Assembly: GCA_963576565.1 (NCBI GenBank)
Contig: OY755048.1
Span: 5,294,220-5,358,219, forward strand
Reading direction: 5' to 3'
From: Aspidapion aeneum
Taxonomy: Eukaryota > Arthropoda > Insecta > Coleoptera > Brentidae
Length of the DNA: 64,000 nucleotides
Made by a program: the position numbers and the translations under genes. Below the pieces are notes generated by a model that saw nothing but the letters and a program-made list of their open reading frames with translations, had not been told where the DNA came from and ran no database searches. Shown here in pieces: positions 19,271-30,589 of this stretch; within the stretch, counting starts at the first letter, position 1, and the number at the start of each line of letters is the position of its first letter.

Positions 19271-22103
19271 AGATTTTTTTTTTTTTACGTATGCGCACTC
19301 GCAAGGAGATCCCTATCACGCTCGACAAGCGGCAAGTGCGCGGAAATGTTGGTGTGTGTTGGTTTTGAAACGGTTCAGGTTGTAACCTGCAGGGAAAACT
19401 GTCGCAGGGAGTCCATTCCACAGCGATGCTGTTCTCCAGAGATATGAATTCTGATATAATGAGGTTCTTGGTGCCTCTATTTTGACAGTAAATTGATGGT
19501 TACCGTCTGTTTGACGTGTTCGCCTAGTAGGTGCTACTTCCGGGGGGATCATACGTGCCAACTCTTTAGAGCATTTTCCGTGATAATACCTGTAGAAGAG
19601 AGAGAGATCGCCCACAGTTCTTCGATGTTCGAGACTATCCAAGCTACGGGTAAGTGCGGGGTCATTGATCAGCTTGATAGCTCGCTTTTGCACGGTGTTC
19701 AAAAGCATTAAGGTATGTTTGGGTGCCGCACTCCATATATGTGAGCAGTACTCCATAGTTGGTCGAATCTGGGCTTTGTAGAGTGTCAGCAGTTGGCTTG
19801 GTGTATACAGATGTCTTGTACGAAATAGCACCCCAAGCTTTTGGGACGCCCTTTTAGCTATATCTGCCGCGTGACTGTGCCAAGACATGTTGGTCTCTGC
19901 AGTGACTCCTAAGATGTTCAACTGGTTCTGCAATGTGACAGCACTTCCAGATAGCATGATGTTTGGCTCACCGGTGCTGGTCTTTTTTGAAAACAGGGCT
20001 GCTTGGGTTTTCTGCGCGTTGAACTGTTCAAGGTTTTTGTTGCCCCAGTCCTCTATTATCTCCAGGTCGTTATTTATCTGCGATATTTGAGTTAGTCTAA
20101 GATGATGGAATTCACGTGCGGATAGACACTGAGTGGGGGGTATGACTGAGGAGACTACATTGCCATCATCTGCAAAGCAATAAAGTGGATTTACTGTTTT
20201 ATCTATGAGGTCATTTATGTAAATCAGAAAAAGTGTTGGCGAAAGGATTGCTCCCTGTGGCACACCAGCATTTATTTGGTAAGAGTTGGAGTTCCGGCCA
20301 TCCAGTGCAACATAAATGGATCTATCCTTAAGGTAACTTTCAAACCAAGTGCAAAGTCTCGGCGACAATCCCGTTGCTTTGAGCTTGTTGAGCAGATTTT
20401 CATGCCAGACTTTATCGAATGCTTTAGATATATCTAAGGCAATTGTTCTTGTTTCACCTCGCAACTCAATCGCTTTTTGCCATAAGTGAGTGACGTATGT
20501 AAGTAAATCGCCAGTTGACCTATATTTTCGAAATCCGTATTGCTTGTCGTTGATAATTTTGTATTTTTCCAAGTACTTGGTTAGGTGATTGTTCACAACT
20601 CTTTCCATTACTTTTGATATCACCAGAAGTAGAGCAATTGGTCTATAGTTTAACGGATCTGTCTTTTTTCCTTTCTTTGGAATGGTTTGTACTGCGGCAG
20701 ACTTCCATGATGATGGATATACTCCTTGCCTATAAGATAAATTGAATAATTTTGCGAAAGTTGGGGTGAGTTCGCTAGCACAATTTTTGAGTACTATCGC
20801 GGGAATGCCATCTGGACCCATTGCTTTGTTTGTATCCAACTTTTTAAGGGATTTTCGTATTTCTCTGTGACAAAAGGGTACCTCTGGCATACTGTGGGAA
20901 ACCCTTTCAATGAACGGTGGAGTTTTTCCATTTGGCACTGTTAGGTTTGAGTTGGAGGAAAAGATTTTGGCCAGCATATTGGCTTTTTCCTCTGATGTTG
21001 TGGCTAAGTGAGTATTTTTATCTGTAAGTGGTGGTATGGATGACTTGGTGAAGTTTGATCCAACGGCTTTTGCAAGAGACCAAAAGGACCTAGAACTACT
21101 TGGACAATTCAGCAACCTGTTTTTTATTCTTTGATTGTATGTTTCTTTGGCGGCGTCAATAGTAATTTTGCAACTATTTCTGGCTTCTATAAATTCTGTG
21201 TGGTTTTGAGCGGTTTGTTGTCGTTTCCAAAGGTTATATGCTCTGTGTTTTTTCTGTACGGCCGTTTGACACTGGCTGTTGAACCAAGGTTTTGCATTAG
21301 CTCTGCGTTTTATTGTATGTGGGATATATGCATCCATTCCAGATAAGATTACTTTTGTTATTTCATTACAGCAAATAGTGGGATCAGCTGTTTTAAAGCA
21401 AACCTCTTGCCATGGAAAATCCAGGTAAAACTGTTTAAGGTCATTCCATTTTGCCGATTTATAGTGCCACATTTTACGAGGAAGTGATTGTTGGCTTGGC
21501 GGTATGAACATTTCGCACTTTGTTCTTATAAGTTTATGATCGGATGAACCAAGTGGGGGATCTACTTGAATTGTGTTCAAGTCAGGATTTGTAGTTAGGA
21601 ACAAGTCTAAAAGCGCTGCAAATTCACCCCTTTCTGAGATACGGGTAGGTTCATCGACAAGCTGCGTTAGACCACAACTTATGGCAAAAGCTTCTGCTTC
21701 CCTGCCTTCATTATCTGTTTTGTTGTGGTGTTTTAGCCAGGGTATATTGTGGACGTTGAAATCGCCTAAAAAAACAATTTCCGCATGTGGATAGTTAGAC
21801 TGTATACTATCACAGTTTTCGGATAATGTCGCAAAAAAGTTTTGATACTCGGTGTTACTTGGCGGTCGGTAGAGGCAGCAAATGAACTTGGTCGATGACT
21901 TTGAGGTGAATTTCAGCCATATGATATCGAGGTTCGCTGGTTCTAGCTTCTCCTCTCGATGACATGAAAGGTCATTTTTAATGTACACACAAATCCCAAA
22001 ATTATGTCGAAATCGGTGGTGTAGGTCATAGCCGGGATAAAGATAGTTCACAATAGGTGTTGCAGAACTGATTTTAGTTTCGGGGAGAACAAGGATGTCA
22101 GGT
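19271..22103 (-). mobile_element. I/Jockey-superfamily LINE, long open frame, 5'-truncated
   Basis: Minus strand: it begins inside the endonuclease at about 22103 and ends just after the stop at 19316. A T14 tract at 19271-19285 on the plus strand is the poly(A) tail. Target duplications were not found. It lies in the peflin intron in antisense orientation, directly against the next LINE. Confidence 0.75.
19316..22103 (-). CDS. LINE ORF2: AP-endonuclease plus reverse transcriptase, uninterrupted for over 900 codons
   Basis: There is no stop for more than 900 codons (the frame is open upstream of the first candidate start at 22051 into DILVLPETK-like endonuclease sequence near 22100). Counting from 22051: GDFNVHN (residues 96-102) and SSDH (169-172) are AP-endonuclease motifs. 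RT boxes are NYRPIALL (468-475), GFRKYRST (506-513), LDISKAFDKVWH (539-550), GVPQGAILSPTLF (596-608) and catalytic FADD (626-629). The C-terminus (HIWSAAPKHTLMLLNTVQKR) is usual for Jockey/I-type LINEs. The catalytic residues of RT are intact. The frame preservation suggests recent insertion, but the missing 5' part (ORF1, promoter, start of EN) prevents autonomous movement. It is host-intron DNA, not a host gene. Confidence 0.85.
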
Positions 22104-22108
22104 CTTCA

Positions 22109-23520
22109 GATATTCGGAAAAAGTCTATTTTTCATCGCAAGCTTAAGAATAATAATAATGTCGAAACATACCAAGAGTTTAGCAATCTAGGACAAAAAAT
22201 CAAAGAAGATATTGATCTTGCATATAAGCAGCATGCACGGATAGCTGAAAACACAATAAAACAAAATCCTAATACATTCTGGTCCTTTCTTCGTACAAAT
22301 TCTTTCACCGGCAGCGTTCCCGAATCCATGTCTTTTAATAATTTTCCTTTGACTTCAGATACTCAAATAGCAAACTCATTTGCTGACTTCTTTCAAACTT
22401 CCTTTAACCCGATCAACAAAAATTCTTTGCAATCATCAATCACTGACCAAAACTCGCAGTTTCAGCCCATTTCCATTACGTCATTCAACGAAGAAGAGGT
22501 ATGCTCTATCCTACGTAAACTGAAGTCAAAATCAACAGCTGGACCAGATCTGATACCCTCCTATATTATTAAAGACTGTGCCTTTGTCTTGTGCAAACCT
22601 CTGACGTATTTGTATAACCTTTGCTTGACCAATAAAAAAATACCTAACATCTGGAAACTCTCTAAAATTAGCCCAATTCACAAAAAAGATAGTAGAACTG
22701 AGGTAGGTAACTACCGACCAATTACGTTAATAAATAATTTTTTAAAATGCTTTGAAACTCTTATAAAAAGTATATACGCCAGTGTAGATACTATTACAGC
22801 TGAAACCACCAGAACATACGGATTTTTAGTAAGAGTTAGCAGAAACTTTGAAGACCTTGAAACCATAAAACTTTTATATTATACTTTTATTAGATCAAGA
22901 TTAGAATATGCCTCCGTAGTATGGTCACCACAACTACTTACTCAGAAAGAATCGCTAGAAAAGATCCAGAGACGTGTACTTAAGCTTTTGTACTTTAAAT
23001 CAACCGGTAATTATCCTCCTCAAGGTCACCCCCACACTGACCTTATGCAACTGTTTAATATTCAGCTACTCGACACACGTAGGCAGTCGGCCTCTTAAAC
23101 GTTTCTATATAAAATTCTCCATAACCAAATTGATAGCATAAATATTTTAGAGAGAATAAACTTTTCTATTCCACGGCTAAACTCCAGACAATCACCAGTT
23201 TTTTATCTTCCTACTCCTCGAGTCAATGCAATGCAATTCTCGCCAATCTATACAATTTGCGAGACTCATAATAAATATATGCAGGGTATCGATATCTTTA
23301 ATTGCAGTATATCTGCAGTCAAACAAGTATTTAGACGTTAGAGTTCCTACTTTTTATATAAGATATACTGTATACATCTATCTTTTTGTACTTATTTTTC
23401 TTATATTATTTATAGTTATTGTAAACATTTTTTTTTGTAAACTTCCTGCCCTGTAATTGGGTATTACCTGTTGGGCAGTGTAAATAAATAAATAAATAAA
23501 TAAATAAAAAATAAATAAAA
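22109..23520 (+). pseudogene. Second LINE, RT domain internally deleted, with (TAAA)n tail
   Basis: An open frame runs from about 22109 to 23098. It covers a pre-RT region (NPNTFWSFLRTNSF), then AGPDLIPSYIIKDC and EVGNYRPITLINNFLKCFE. It then jumps at about 22770 straight to the C-terminal YGFLVRVSRNFEDLETIKLL and YTFIRSRLEYASVVWSP. The palm with YADD is gone, yet the frame stays open across the joint. A one-base shift near 23090 moves the remainder (FLYKILHNQIDS and so on) to another frame, ending near 23340. The element closes with a TAAA-rich tail (23480-23520). CR1/Jockey-like by wording. Dead. Confidence 0.8.
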
Positions 23521-23886
23521 TCAGAATGAAAATTTTGTCAGCTATTGAATCGGCTATGCTGTGACAAGAGCAGTGTAAAAAATCAATTTTATTCGTAGGA
23601 TATGGCAGGAGTAACTGAATCATAGACCACACTCAAATTAGGCAACTAAGTATCTTCATCCCTACCAAAAGAATGCAATAAAATTCATTGGACGCGGCTT
23701 ATGGAATGCGGCGCATGAGAGGGATGAAGAGGGGAAGTTGTTTCTATTTTTTTCTAAATACCTGCTAAATTAGTGTTTCTCTTTTTAAGCAGAATTTTCG
23801 TGGTTACTATAACTATTACCCTAATGGTATACAAAATTAGAGTATACAAAGTTTCAATAGACTAAAACTTAATTGTTTTTTTTTAG
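23521..23886. other. Remainder of the peflin intron
   Basis: No element ends recognised. The last 20 bases are the acceptor polypyrimidine tract. Confidence 0.5.
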
Positions 23887-24116
23887 CATTGGCGCAGATG
23901 GGTTTCCGCTTTTCTCCAGAATTCGTAAAAAGCCTGATAGTGAAAGCTGATTTAAAAAACCACAGACTAATGTCTGTAGATCAATTTATGGTGACATGCG
24001 TTCAAATTCAAAAATTCACAGAGGCCTTTAGAGCGAAAGACACACAAATGACAGGTGTCATAACAATAGGTTTTGAAGATTATCTTAGTATCGCTATTAC
24101 TTGTTCCACGCTTTAA
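23887..24116 (+). CDS. Pef: Peflin-like penta-EF-hand protein, last exon with EF-hands 4-5
   Basis: It begins CATTGGCG after TTTTTTTTAG and completes the split Ala codon from 17443. It encodes 76 residues to TAA at 24114-24116. ALAQMGFRFSPEFVKSLIVK is the helix-loop entry of EF4; the EF4 loop itself (ADLKNHRLMSVD) lacks most acidic ligands. Then come FTEAFRAKDTQMTGVITIGF (EF5, degenerate) and the hydrophobic tail SIAITCSTL. In this family EF5 pairs with the EF5 of a partner (ALG-2 or another peflin), so weak calcium ligands there are normal. The match to vertebrate peflin wording (LTEAFREKD, SFEDF) is strong. Confidence 0.9.
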
Positions 24117-24530
24117 TATGAATTGGCCCAAAGGTAGGTAAAAAGACTATAAGAGAAAAACTCATAAAAAAATCACTTCTGCATGCGCCCTCGATGCATA
24201 TGCCCAAACTAATGTCGCTTCTTGATTAGGGGAGAGCGGGTCTGCTTGGCGCAGTTTTTATAAATAATTTTTTGCCACTCTGGTTTTAGAGATAACAACC
24301 ACTTTCACTGCCTGATTTACCAACTTTCCAATTTGCCAAGAAATAATTTTGAAAAGATCATCTACTGTGCATAAAAAATGAAGAGTGATGTGACTACACG
24401 TGAGCCAACTTGCCAACCCATAGAGGGGGCAAGTTGGATCACAGTAAGGGGCAAGAACTATAGACATAAAGGACTGCTTAGTTCCATTTAACCTGTGTTA
24501 ACAAATTGTGCGGGGTGAGGAGAGTGGCGT
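24117..24530. other. 3' flank of peflin
   Basis: It should include the 3' UTR. No perfect AATAAA was found close to the stop; ATAAAT occurs near 24261. No further gene seen. Confidence 0.4.
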
Positions 24531-24531
24531 G

Positions 24532-25845
24532 ACGTCACCACTTGTGCTAAATCCTTTGTTTACGTTCGTTGTATATGATGTTATTCGTATTTTCAAAAGA
24601 GTTTTGTTGATATTTCGCTGAATAGTTTGTGTTTTTTGGATTGTTTCAGTGCAGTGCTACTAAGAAAAGACATATAAATAAACATTTTCACGTTTGTTTA
24701 CAGGGTAAAAAAAATAGCCACGATTTTCTCAGCAAATGGACTTATATCTAATGGTTATTATTATTATTAAGTATTCTTTAATTATTATCTAAAGTATATT
24801 GATAAATAATTTCCACTGTAATTTTTTTAGCTCACTATGTCTGGAAGAATCTGTGCGGTTGCTGTGTGCAAAAACAATTAGTTGTTTCTTAAAAAACAAG
24901 GCTCAAACATAGTCTTTCATTCTCGACATTGGTTGGAAAACCCACCTTCTCGACATTGGTTGGAAAAAATTAAAAAATGGAACTCATACTTTGAGTTATA
25001 TCATGGTAACTTGATACCACAATTGTGGCTAGATTGGCCAGTAAAATTTAAAAAAAAAGAAACCATGCCACTTAAAATAATTTTTGATTTTTGTAAATTG
25101 CGTACAATAATAAGAATAAACTTCCATAACGATCAAGCACAGAAAACTAAAAATCTTAAAAGAAAAAGATGTGAGGACATTGAACGGAGTAGAGCAAGAA
25201 AATTACAAAAGATTGTGAATTGAAAAGGAATATTTTTCTAAATGAAATATTATTAATTATATTAATATTTTTAATTTAGTGTATGTATCTGTACTTTTCT
25301 TTTTTTTTGTAAAAATGTAATAATAAATACTTTTTTTATGTTCTGTGTTCCCGTTTTTTAATTACCTATTAAATAATTTCTTAACATGCTTTAAAAAGCG
25401 GTTGTAATAATTAAACTATACATTATGTGCATTTTTTTTTCTCTTTGTTTTTTGTCTATTTGTTAAGAACAATATTTTTGCTTTTCCTTTTTTTAAATAA
25501 ATCAATACATTTTCGTCTATATTTCCGTTTTTAATTATTATTAATAATTATTATCGCAAAATAATTTCTTTACATACTTTTAAAACAATTGGACAAATTA
25601 TATAGGTGCTACGACATTATGTGTAGTTTTTTTTTCACTTTAAGTATTTAAATTTAATTCATTTAACAGATATTTCAAATATAAAATCATTTAGCATCCT
25701 TTTATTTAATGCAAAGACAATATTTTTAAATGTACAATGCCTCAATTTTGCATAAAATTTAATTTGCATAAAGAAAATAGCTCTAAAAGCACATAAAATC
25801 CAATATAACAATAGGCGCGCTTTCTGCCAGCACAAGTGGTGACGT
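24532..25845. mobile_element. Possible P-element-like relic: inverted repeats around a THAP fragment
   Basis: ACGTCACCACTTGTGCT (24532-24548) is exactly inverted at 25829-25845. Between them is a degenerate THAP-domain frame. P-element transposases start with a THAP DNA-binding domain, so a P-like origin is plausible but inferred. No target duplication was found, and the true ends may lie further out. Confidence 0.4.
24837..25223 (+). pseudogene. Truncated THAP zinc-finger protein
   Basis: ATG at 24837 follows a good splice-acceptor-like tract (ATTTTTTTAG). It opens MSGRICAVAVCKNN, the first half of a THAP domain (C-x4-C spacing as in THAP proteins), then hits TAG. The frame resumes with GSNIVFHSRHW (the FH[R/S]FP region) and a 28 bp tandem duplication (RHWLENPPSRHWLEKIKKW). 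The rest (to TGA at about 25221) has a basic C-terminus (RKRCEDIERSRARKL) and no known domain. The stop and the duplication mark a broken gene; it could be from a THAP transposase or a host THAP gene. Confidence 0.6.
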
Positions 25846-26562
25846 AACATCGAGTTTGACCTTGAACATCGATTGCAGACAGATTCGGCAAACAGCAATC
25901 CTGTCTAGTGCATAATCGTTGAGTAAGTCGAAAGCCAAGAATTTCATGTACTGATAGAGTCACGAATCAAGAACTGATGCAGATGATTCAAAATAAAGAA
26001 GAACTAGTCTGATTCTGAAAAATTTTGATCACGTAATAAGAGGCTCGGAATACAAGCTACTACAGAATATAATGGAGGAAAATACTAAGGACAAGAAAAG
26101 GCAAGCCAGAAAAAGTCCTTTCTTAAGAATTTGAGAGACTGGTGCAGCATGACGGCAAATCGACGGTTTAGAGTGGTTATTATCCTAGCTTAGGACTGTG
26201 TAGACTTTACGAATATGCAGAAAAGCCATTATATTATCTTACAGTTTTTAAATTAAAATGAGCACGGGAAAGTGGTGTTTCCCACATGCTTTAAGTGAAA
26301 CATATTTTTCCGGCCAACGGGGCAGGTTGGCGCAGCGCCAATCAACCACTTTTTTTTGCGCCAACCTTTGCCAACCAATTTTGGCGTTTCAAAAATTCCT
26401 ACAAAAAGTAGGTACTTAGCGGCAAAATAAATCATTAATTGTATGTGTGTATTCTATGTCTTTAGAGAGGTAATTAAAATAAAATTCCTGTTGCCTAACT
26501 TTGCGAAATTAACTAAAAACTAGACATGTTTTTTTTACGTTTGGCATAGAAATTTCCTCTAA
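25846..26562. other. Unassigned spacer
   Basis: Contains a GGTTGGCGCAGCGCCAA inverted motif near 26327 and a TGCGCCAACC repeat nearby. Weakly related GGCGCA text occurs at 24248. No gene supported. Confidence 0.4.
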
Positions 26563-27451
26563 AGCCGGGTACTCATTAACGAACCACGAGCATCGATCAA
26601 CGAACGCGATCTATTCGCTAATGTGGACGGCATTGTTCGGGGCTCGCAGCGCGATATCGAAACCTTAAATTAAAAGAAAGTACCCAGTAAATTTGAGACA
26701 TAAATATACATCTCTTGAAAAAGTTTATCTACATAAATACATTTTTTAAATAAAAAAAAAACATTAAAAAAAATTGCTAAATCTATTTGTAATAGTTTAC
26801 TTGTAAAAAAATAGTAAGCTGTCAGCCTTAATTTTTTACTTAAATTGCGAATATCTCAAAAACTAATCTATTAATTTTTGAAATAATATCAATGCTGTAA
26901 AGGAATAGAAAAAACTCTTTTAAACCAGGTATCACTTGACTTACTTTCCCTCTCTAAAGTCAAGAGGTCAAAGGTTCCCCAACTAGGAGTCCATAGATAT
27001 TAATATTTTAAGAAAATAAAAATAATGTGTCCAAGGATTTTTTCAAAAATTTACTTTAAATACTCATAATGGCATCCCGTATACGTTGTCTGTGAGCATA
27101 TTACTTTAAATTAAAATTGATAAAGATGATAACAAAAATGATTATACGTATGTTTTATCGCTGCGCTTGTTTTGTAAAAAGAGTTTTTGCTTTTTTCTTT
27201 CTGGGTAATAAATTTTGTAGTATAAAATGGAAAATAAATATATTTTGTTTACCTCACTTTACTGATAACGGTAATTACCACTTATGATTGGACAAGCTAA
27301 CCTATGCACGTATTAATCCTAAAAACTGCACTGAACAGATGTGGCTTTACTCAGGCGTTGCGATCTGTATTGAGAGATGTTGAAGGAATAAGAACAATTC
27401 GCGCGCGCTCGCTTAAAGCGCCTCTAGCGGTAGATATGTAGGAATTACAAA

Positions 27452-27660
27452 CTGATAACGGTAATGACGCTCTTCCAGGGTGCGCGGTTAAAATTTAATA
27501 CTGTTAACGGTAATGACGCTCTTCCAGGGTTCCCGCTTTTAAAAAAATTATGTTGTACTGATAACGGTAATGACGCTCTTCCAGGGTGTGCGTTTAAAAA
27601 TGTTATCCTGATAACGGTAATGGCGCTTTTCCAGAGTACGCGTTTAAAATGTTATTTTAT
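27452..27660 (+). repeat. Minisatellite, four units of ~51-57 bp
   Basis: CTGATAACGGTAATGACGCT followed by (C/T)TTCCAG(G/A)G recurs at about 27452, 27502, 27558 and 27608, joined by AT-rich linkers of varying length. A related half unit is at 27260. Confidence 0.85.
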
Positions 27661-28085
27661 AAAAAAAAATTAGGAAATAATATTTGTTTTTAACAGACGG
27701 CGATACTTATATATATAAACATTAAACTAGACTTATAGAGCAATATAATGTTGAAATTCGTATGATATATTAGGTTTTTTTATTTTAGTGATTGCAAACC
27801 TCTATGCGGTTATGATAACGGAGTATGACGTTTGGGCCAGTCTTACACAAATGTTAACAACAAATAGCAACTTCAGCATCAAACTTAGTGCTTTAGAGTA
27901 ATACTGGAGGCAATTTTATTTGTACAAGAAAAATAACTAATATACTAAACACTAATTTAATTTTGGATGGTAACATGAAAGGGGTACCCTTTTTCAATAA
28001 TGACCCAATACCTATACATGTTCTCTGGGTTATTTTGTCTGGTTCAGGCAATTTTTTTTTGGCTGCTGCTTGTGCGAGTCGGGCT

Positions 28086-28349
28086 CAGTGGCGAATCAAC
28101 GGGGGGGGGGGGTCAGAGGGGCCTGGCCCTCCCCCCTCCTTTCAGAAGAAAAATAACCAATGCATAAGCCGCAATTTTTTTTAAATTAAATTTAACTGAT
28201 TTTACTCAAATTTTTGCCTGCGGAACATTTTATTTGCACATAGTGGTAAACTTTAAAGCAAATTCTTATTAAATTCCGCAAAAAAAAATTATTTTGTGTT
28301 TTTTTCCCACCTTGGCCCCTCCCCACCGGACATCCTGGATCCGCCACTG
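28086..28349 (+). mobile_element. hAT-type MITE (CAGTGGCG family) with perfect 8 bp duplication
   Basis: CAGTGGCGAATC at the left end and GGATCCGCCACTG at the right end, flanked by GTCGGGCT on both sides (28078-28085, 28350-28357). 264 bp, with G/C runs near the ends and no ORF. Confidence 0.9.
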
Positions 28350-28654
28350 GTCGGGCTTACTGGCAAAGCCATTTTGTTTTAGGCTAGTAACATATAAACC
28401 ACGCATCTTCTTTTAAATGTTTTTTAAATAGTCTTTGTTTTTTGGATCCCATATAAGAGGTCTATTCCTGTAATTTTCAAATAGACAATACTTTTTCATC
28501 ATTCATGGTATTTTTTTTTATTTGAAGCGCATTGAACGACGACCGCCTATTGGCTCGTCGCGAATTGTTTGTTGCGCGCTGCGATCATACCTTTTTCACG
28601 TCTACATTAGCTAAAATTGTGCGAGGCTCGTGGCTTGGTAATGAGTACCCGGCT

Positions 28655-28885
28655 TAACCCGCCTCGGTTCTCATCGAGCTCAACGATCACATCCAAACTT
28701 TGTATGTGGCGTCTGCTGCCGATAAAAGAGAAGTGATGTCGCCAGCCAACCGGCCCTGCTCTTCCCTACTCATTCTCTTTTCTTGTTTGTAAATATACCG
28801 AAATAATCTGTACTACGATACAACATACTCCATCAGAAAAATATTAGGAATGGTGTCAGTATTACAGCATAGTTGCTTTACTGCA
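28655..28885. other. Unassigned spacer before the LTR element
   Basis: No gene. The last four bases (TGCA, 28882-28885) are the left copy of the Gypsy target duplication. Confidence 0.5.
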
Positions 28886-29866
28886 TGTAACGTATATTTT
28901 TAATCAATTAGTATTTAGTTACCTTTTTCTGTATTTAACATAAATATACCTGAAATATTCTTTAATTATTATTCATTAGTTGAAACCCCCTCTTAATATA
29001 ATTATTGACACCCACCTATTTATTTTATGCTGACTAAAAAGGCAGGCAGGCAAAAAGCATTATATAGAATAAAACATTAAGATATGAGGATTATTGAGAA
29101 GTTAGATATTGCCCAGTAAAGACGGGTAAAAGCTCAAGTGTTTTGGGTGTTGCGAAGCAAGCATAGAGTTTAATATAAAAAGAGAGAATGTAGTTCAGTA
29201 GTGAAAAGTGAGATATTTTGTGAAAGAGCAGTGTAGCGCATAATGGCGGATCACTGTTGAGGCAGTGCGCATTATGGCGGACCACTGTTGAGTAGTGTAG
29301 CGCATAATGGCGGATCACTGTTGAGGCAGTGCGCATTATGGCGGGCCACTGAGAAAAACCTAAGAGGCTGTTAGTGCCTGCCGGCGTTCCTTCAGGTTAG
29401 AGGATCTGTAAGTTTTATAGGTTCTTACATGCTTTCTGAATGACACATCAAGGTGGAAGGTTTCAGTAAAAGATAACCTTATCACTTGGATGTTGGGATG
29501 CTAATTGTTTAGCGGCAATTAAGCGTCCAGGGGAAGCCCTCATACTATTTTAGGGTAGCATGCTGAAGAAAGAAGATTAAAAGTATTACCCAAATTATAT
29601 CTGATTTTATTGTTAATGGAATGTACGATAGTGAAGTTGCATGGAAGGGCGGCATGAGGCCCCCGGTGAGTAAACTTTAAGTTTATGAATAATTGAGCAG
29701 ATGAGTAAGCTTATTGTTTTATTTTTATGGTACCTGACGCCTGCCTGTCAAGCTAATTAAGAAAGGAAGTGACAATTGACAATTAAAATGGTATAACAGT
29801 GATTGATGCTACCTTGGTTGATACCCATTGCAAAAAAAAGGTGAGTTAAAAAAGACGAACCTTACA
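28886..29866 (+). repeat. 5' LTR
   Basis: TG...CA ends (TGTAACG...CTTACA). It contains a ~64 bp duplication around 29215-29345 (TAGCGCATAATGGCGGATCA units alternating with GTGCGCATTATGGCGG). The primer-binding site just after it (TTCAGGTGTGAGG) is not the common TGG type and was not matched to a tRNA. Confidence 0.95.
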
Positions 29867-30423
29867 TTCAGGTGTGAGGTTACAGACCAATTAATACCAT
29901 CAATCACTGTTAAAAGAGTTTTGAAAAAATAATTCAGATTTAATTACACTTAATTAGAGCCAGGTTTTTATTAGTAATCTATGGTTGTTTTGTTGCCCAA
30001 AAGGAATCCAATATGCCTGTTTATAGAATTTTATTTAGGCACTTGGCCATTACTCAAAAGCAATAAAAATTATAGGATGCGGCATCTTTGAGACCGATAT
30101 GTTTTGTCCTGATACCGATAGGTTTTGGTGATTCCGATACCCATGTTTATAAAAAACAAATACCCCGATAGCGCTTGCAAATGCTTACAACAGCATTGGA
30201 AGAAGTGTTTTCTTTATTGAATCTAGTTCTAAATATTTGGCCCGTTATAAAAATATTAGAGAGTTATTGTGCTAAAATTTTAGTGACAAGTGCATTCAAA
30301 GGTAAAATTTCTTTATAATAATTAACCGATTGGCATTTGATTAAACAAAACAATAGTTATTTTAAATTATTGAGTGTGTTTTTGTGTCCAAGATACAGGG
30401 TGTATTTTTTTATAGAGGGCGTC

Positions 30424-30543
30424 ATGTCAAACAACAGACCAAAGGCACGTGCTACAGCTGGTCCCGTGGCGAAAAGACAGCGAGTCAATACTGAAACCAG
30501 TGGCGTAACATCCGAGACATCGATCTCAGGAATGTCCCGTTAA
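30424..30543 (+). pseudogene. Gag N-terminal remnant
   Basis: 39 codons starting MSNNRPKARATAGPVAKRQR, basic, then a stop. The stretch 29867-30590 has room for only this instead of a full capsid/nucleocapsid gene, so gag is largely deleted. Confidence 0.45.
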
Positions 30544-30589
30544 GAAGCAACAACCTACAAGCCAGAATAAAAATGAAAAGGTCTTGTGA

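Larger units (their letters stand above)
17444..23886 (+). other. Peflin intron filled with retroelements
   Basis: Donor GTAATG at 17444 and acceptor TTTTTTTTAG ending 23886. It contains, in order, a hAT-type element with an RTE insertion (17725-19074), a minus-strand LINE (19271-22103) and a plus-strand LINE (22109-23520). The exon ends join in phase (G + CA = Ala). Confidence 0.85.
26563..28654. mobile_element. 2.1 kb PIF/Harbinger-like element, non-autonomous
   Basis: AGCCGGGTACTCATTA (26563) is inverted at the right end (TAATGAGTACCCGGCT, to 28654). Similarity continues into GAACCACGAGC / GCTCGTGGC. TAA flanks both sides (26560-26562, 28655-28657), matching the 3 bp TWA target preference of PIF/Harbinger. 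Inside are a minisatellite (27452-27660) and a nested hAT MITE (28086-28349). No transposase seen. Confidence 0.75.

Noticed and set aside
19232..21794. Several plus-strand open frames of about 70 codons
   Set aside because: Antisense shadows of the long LINE frame on the minus strand.
25659..25963. Two Cys-rich minus-strand open frames that looked zinc-finger-like
   Set aside because: Cys spacing fits no known finger, the frames overlap each other, and the region is next to an inverted-repeat arm.
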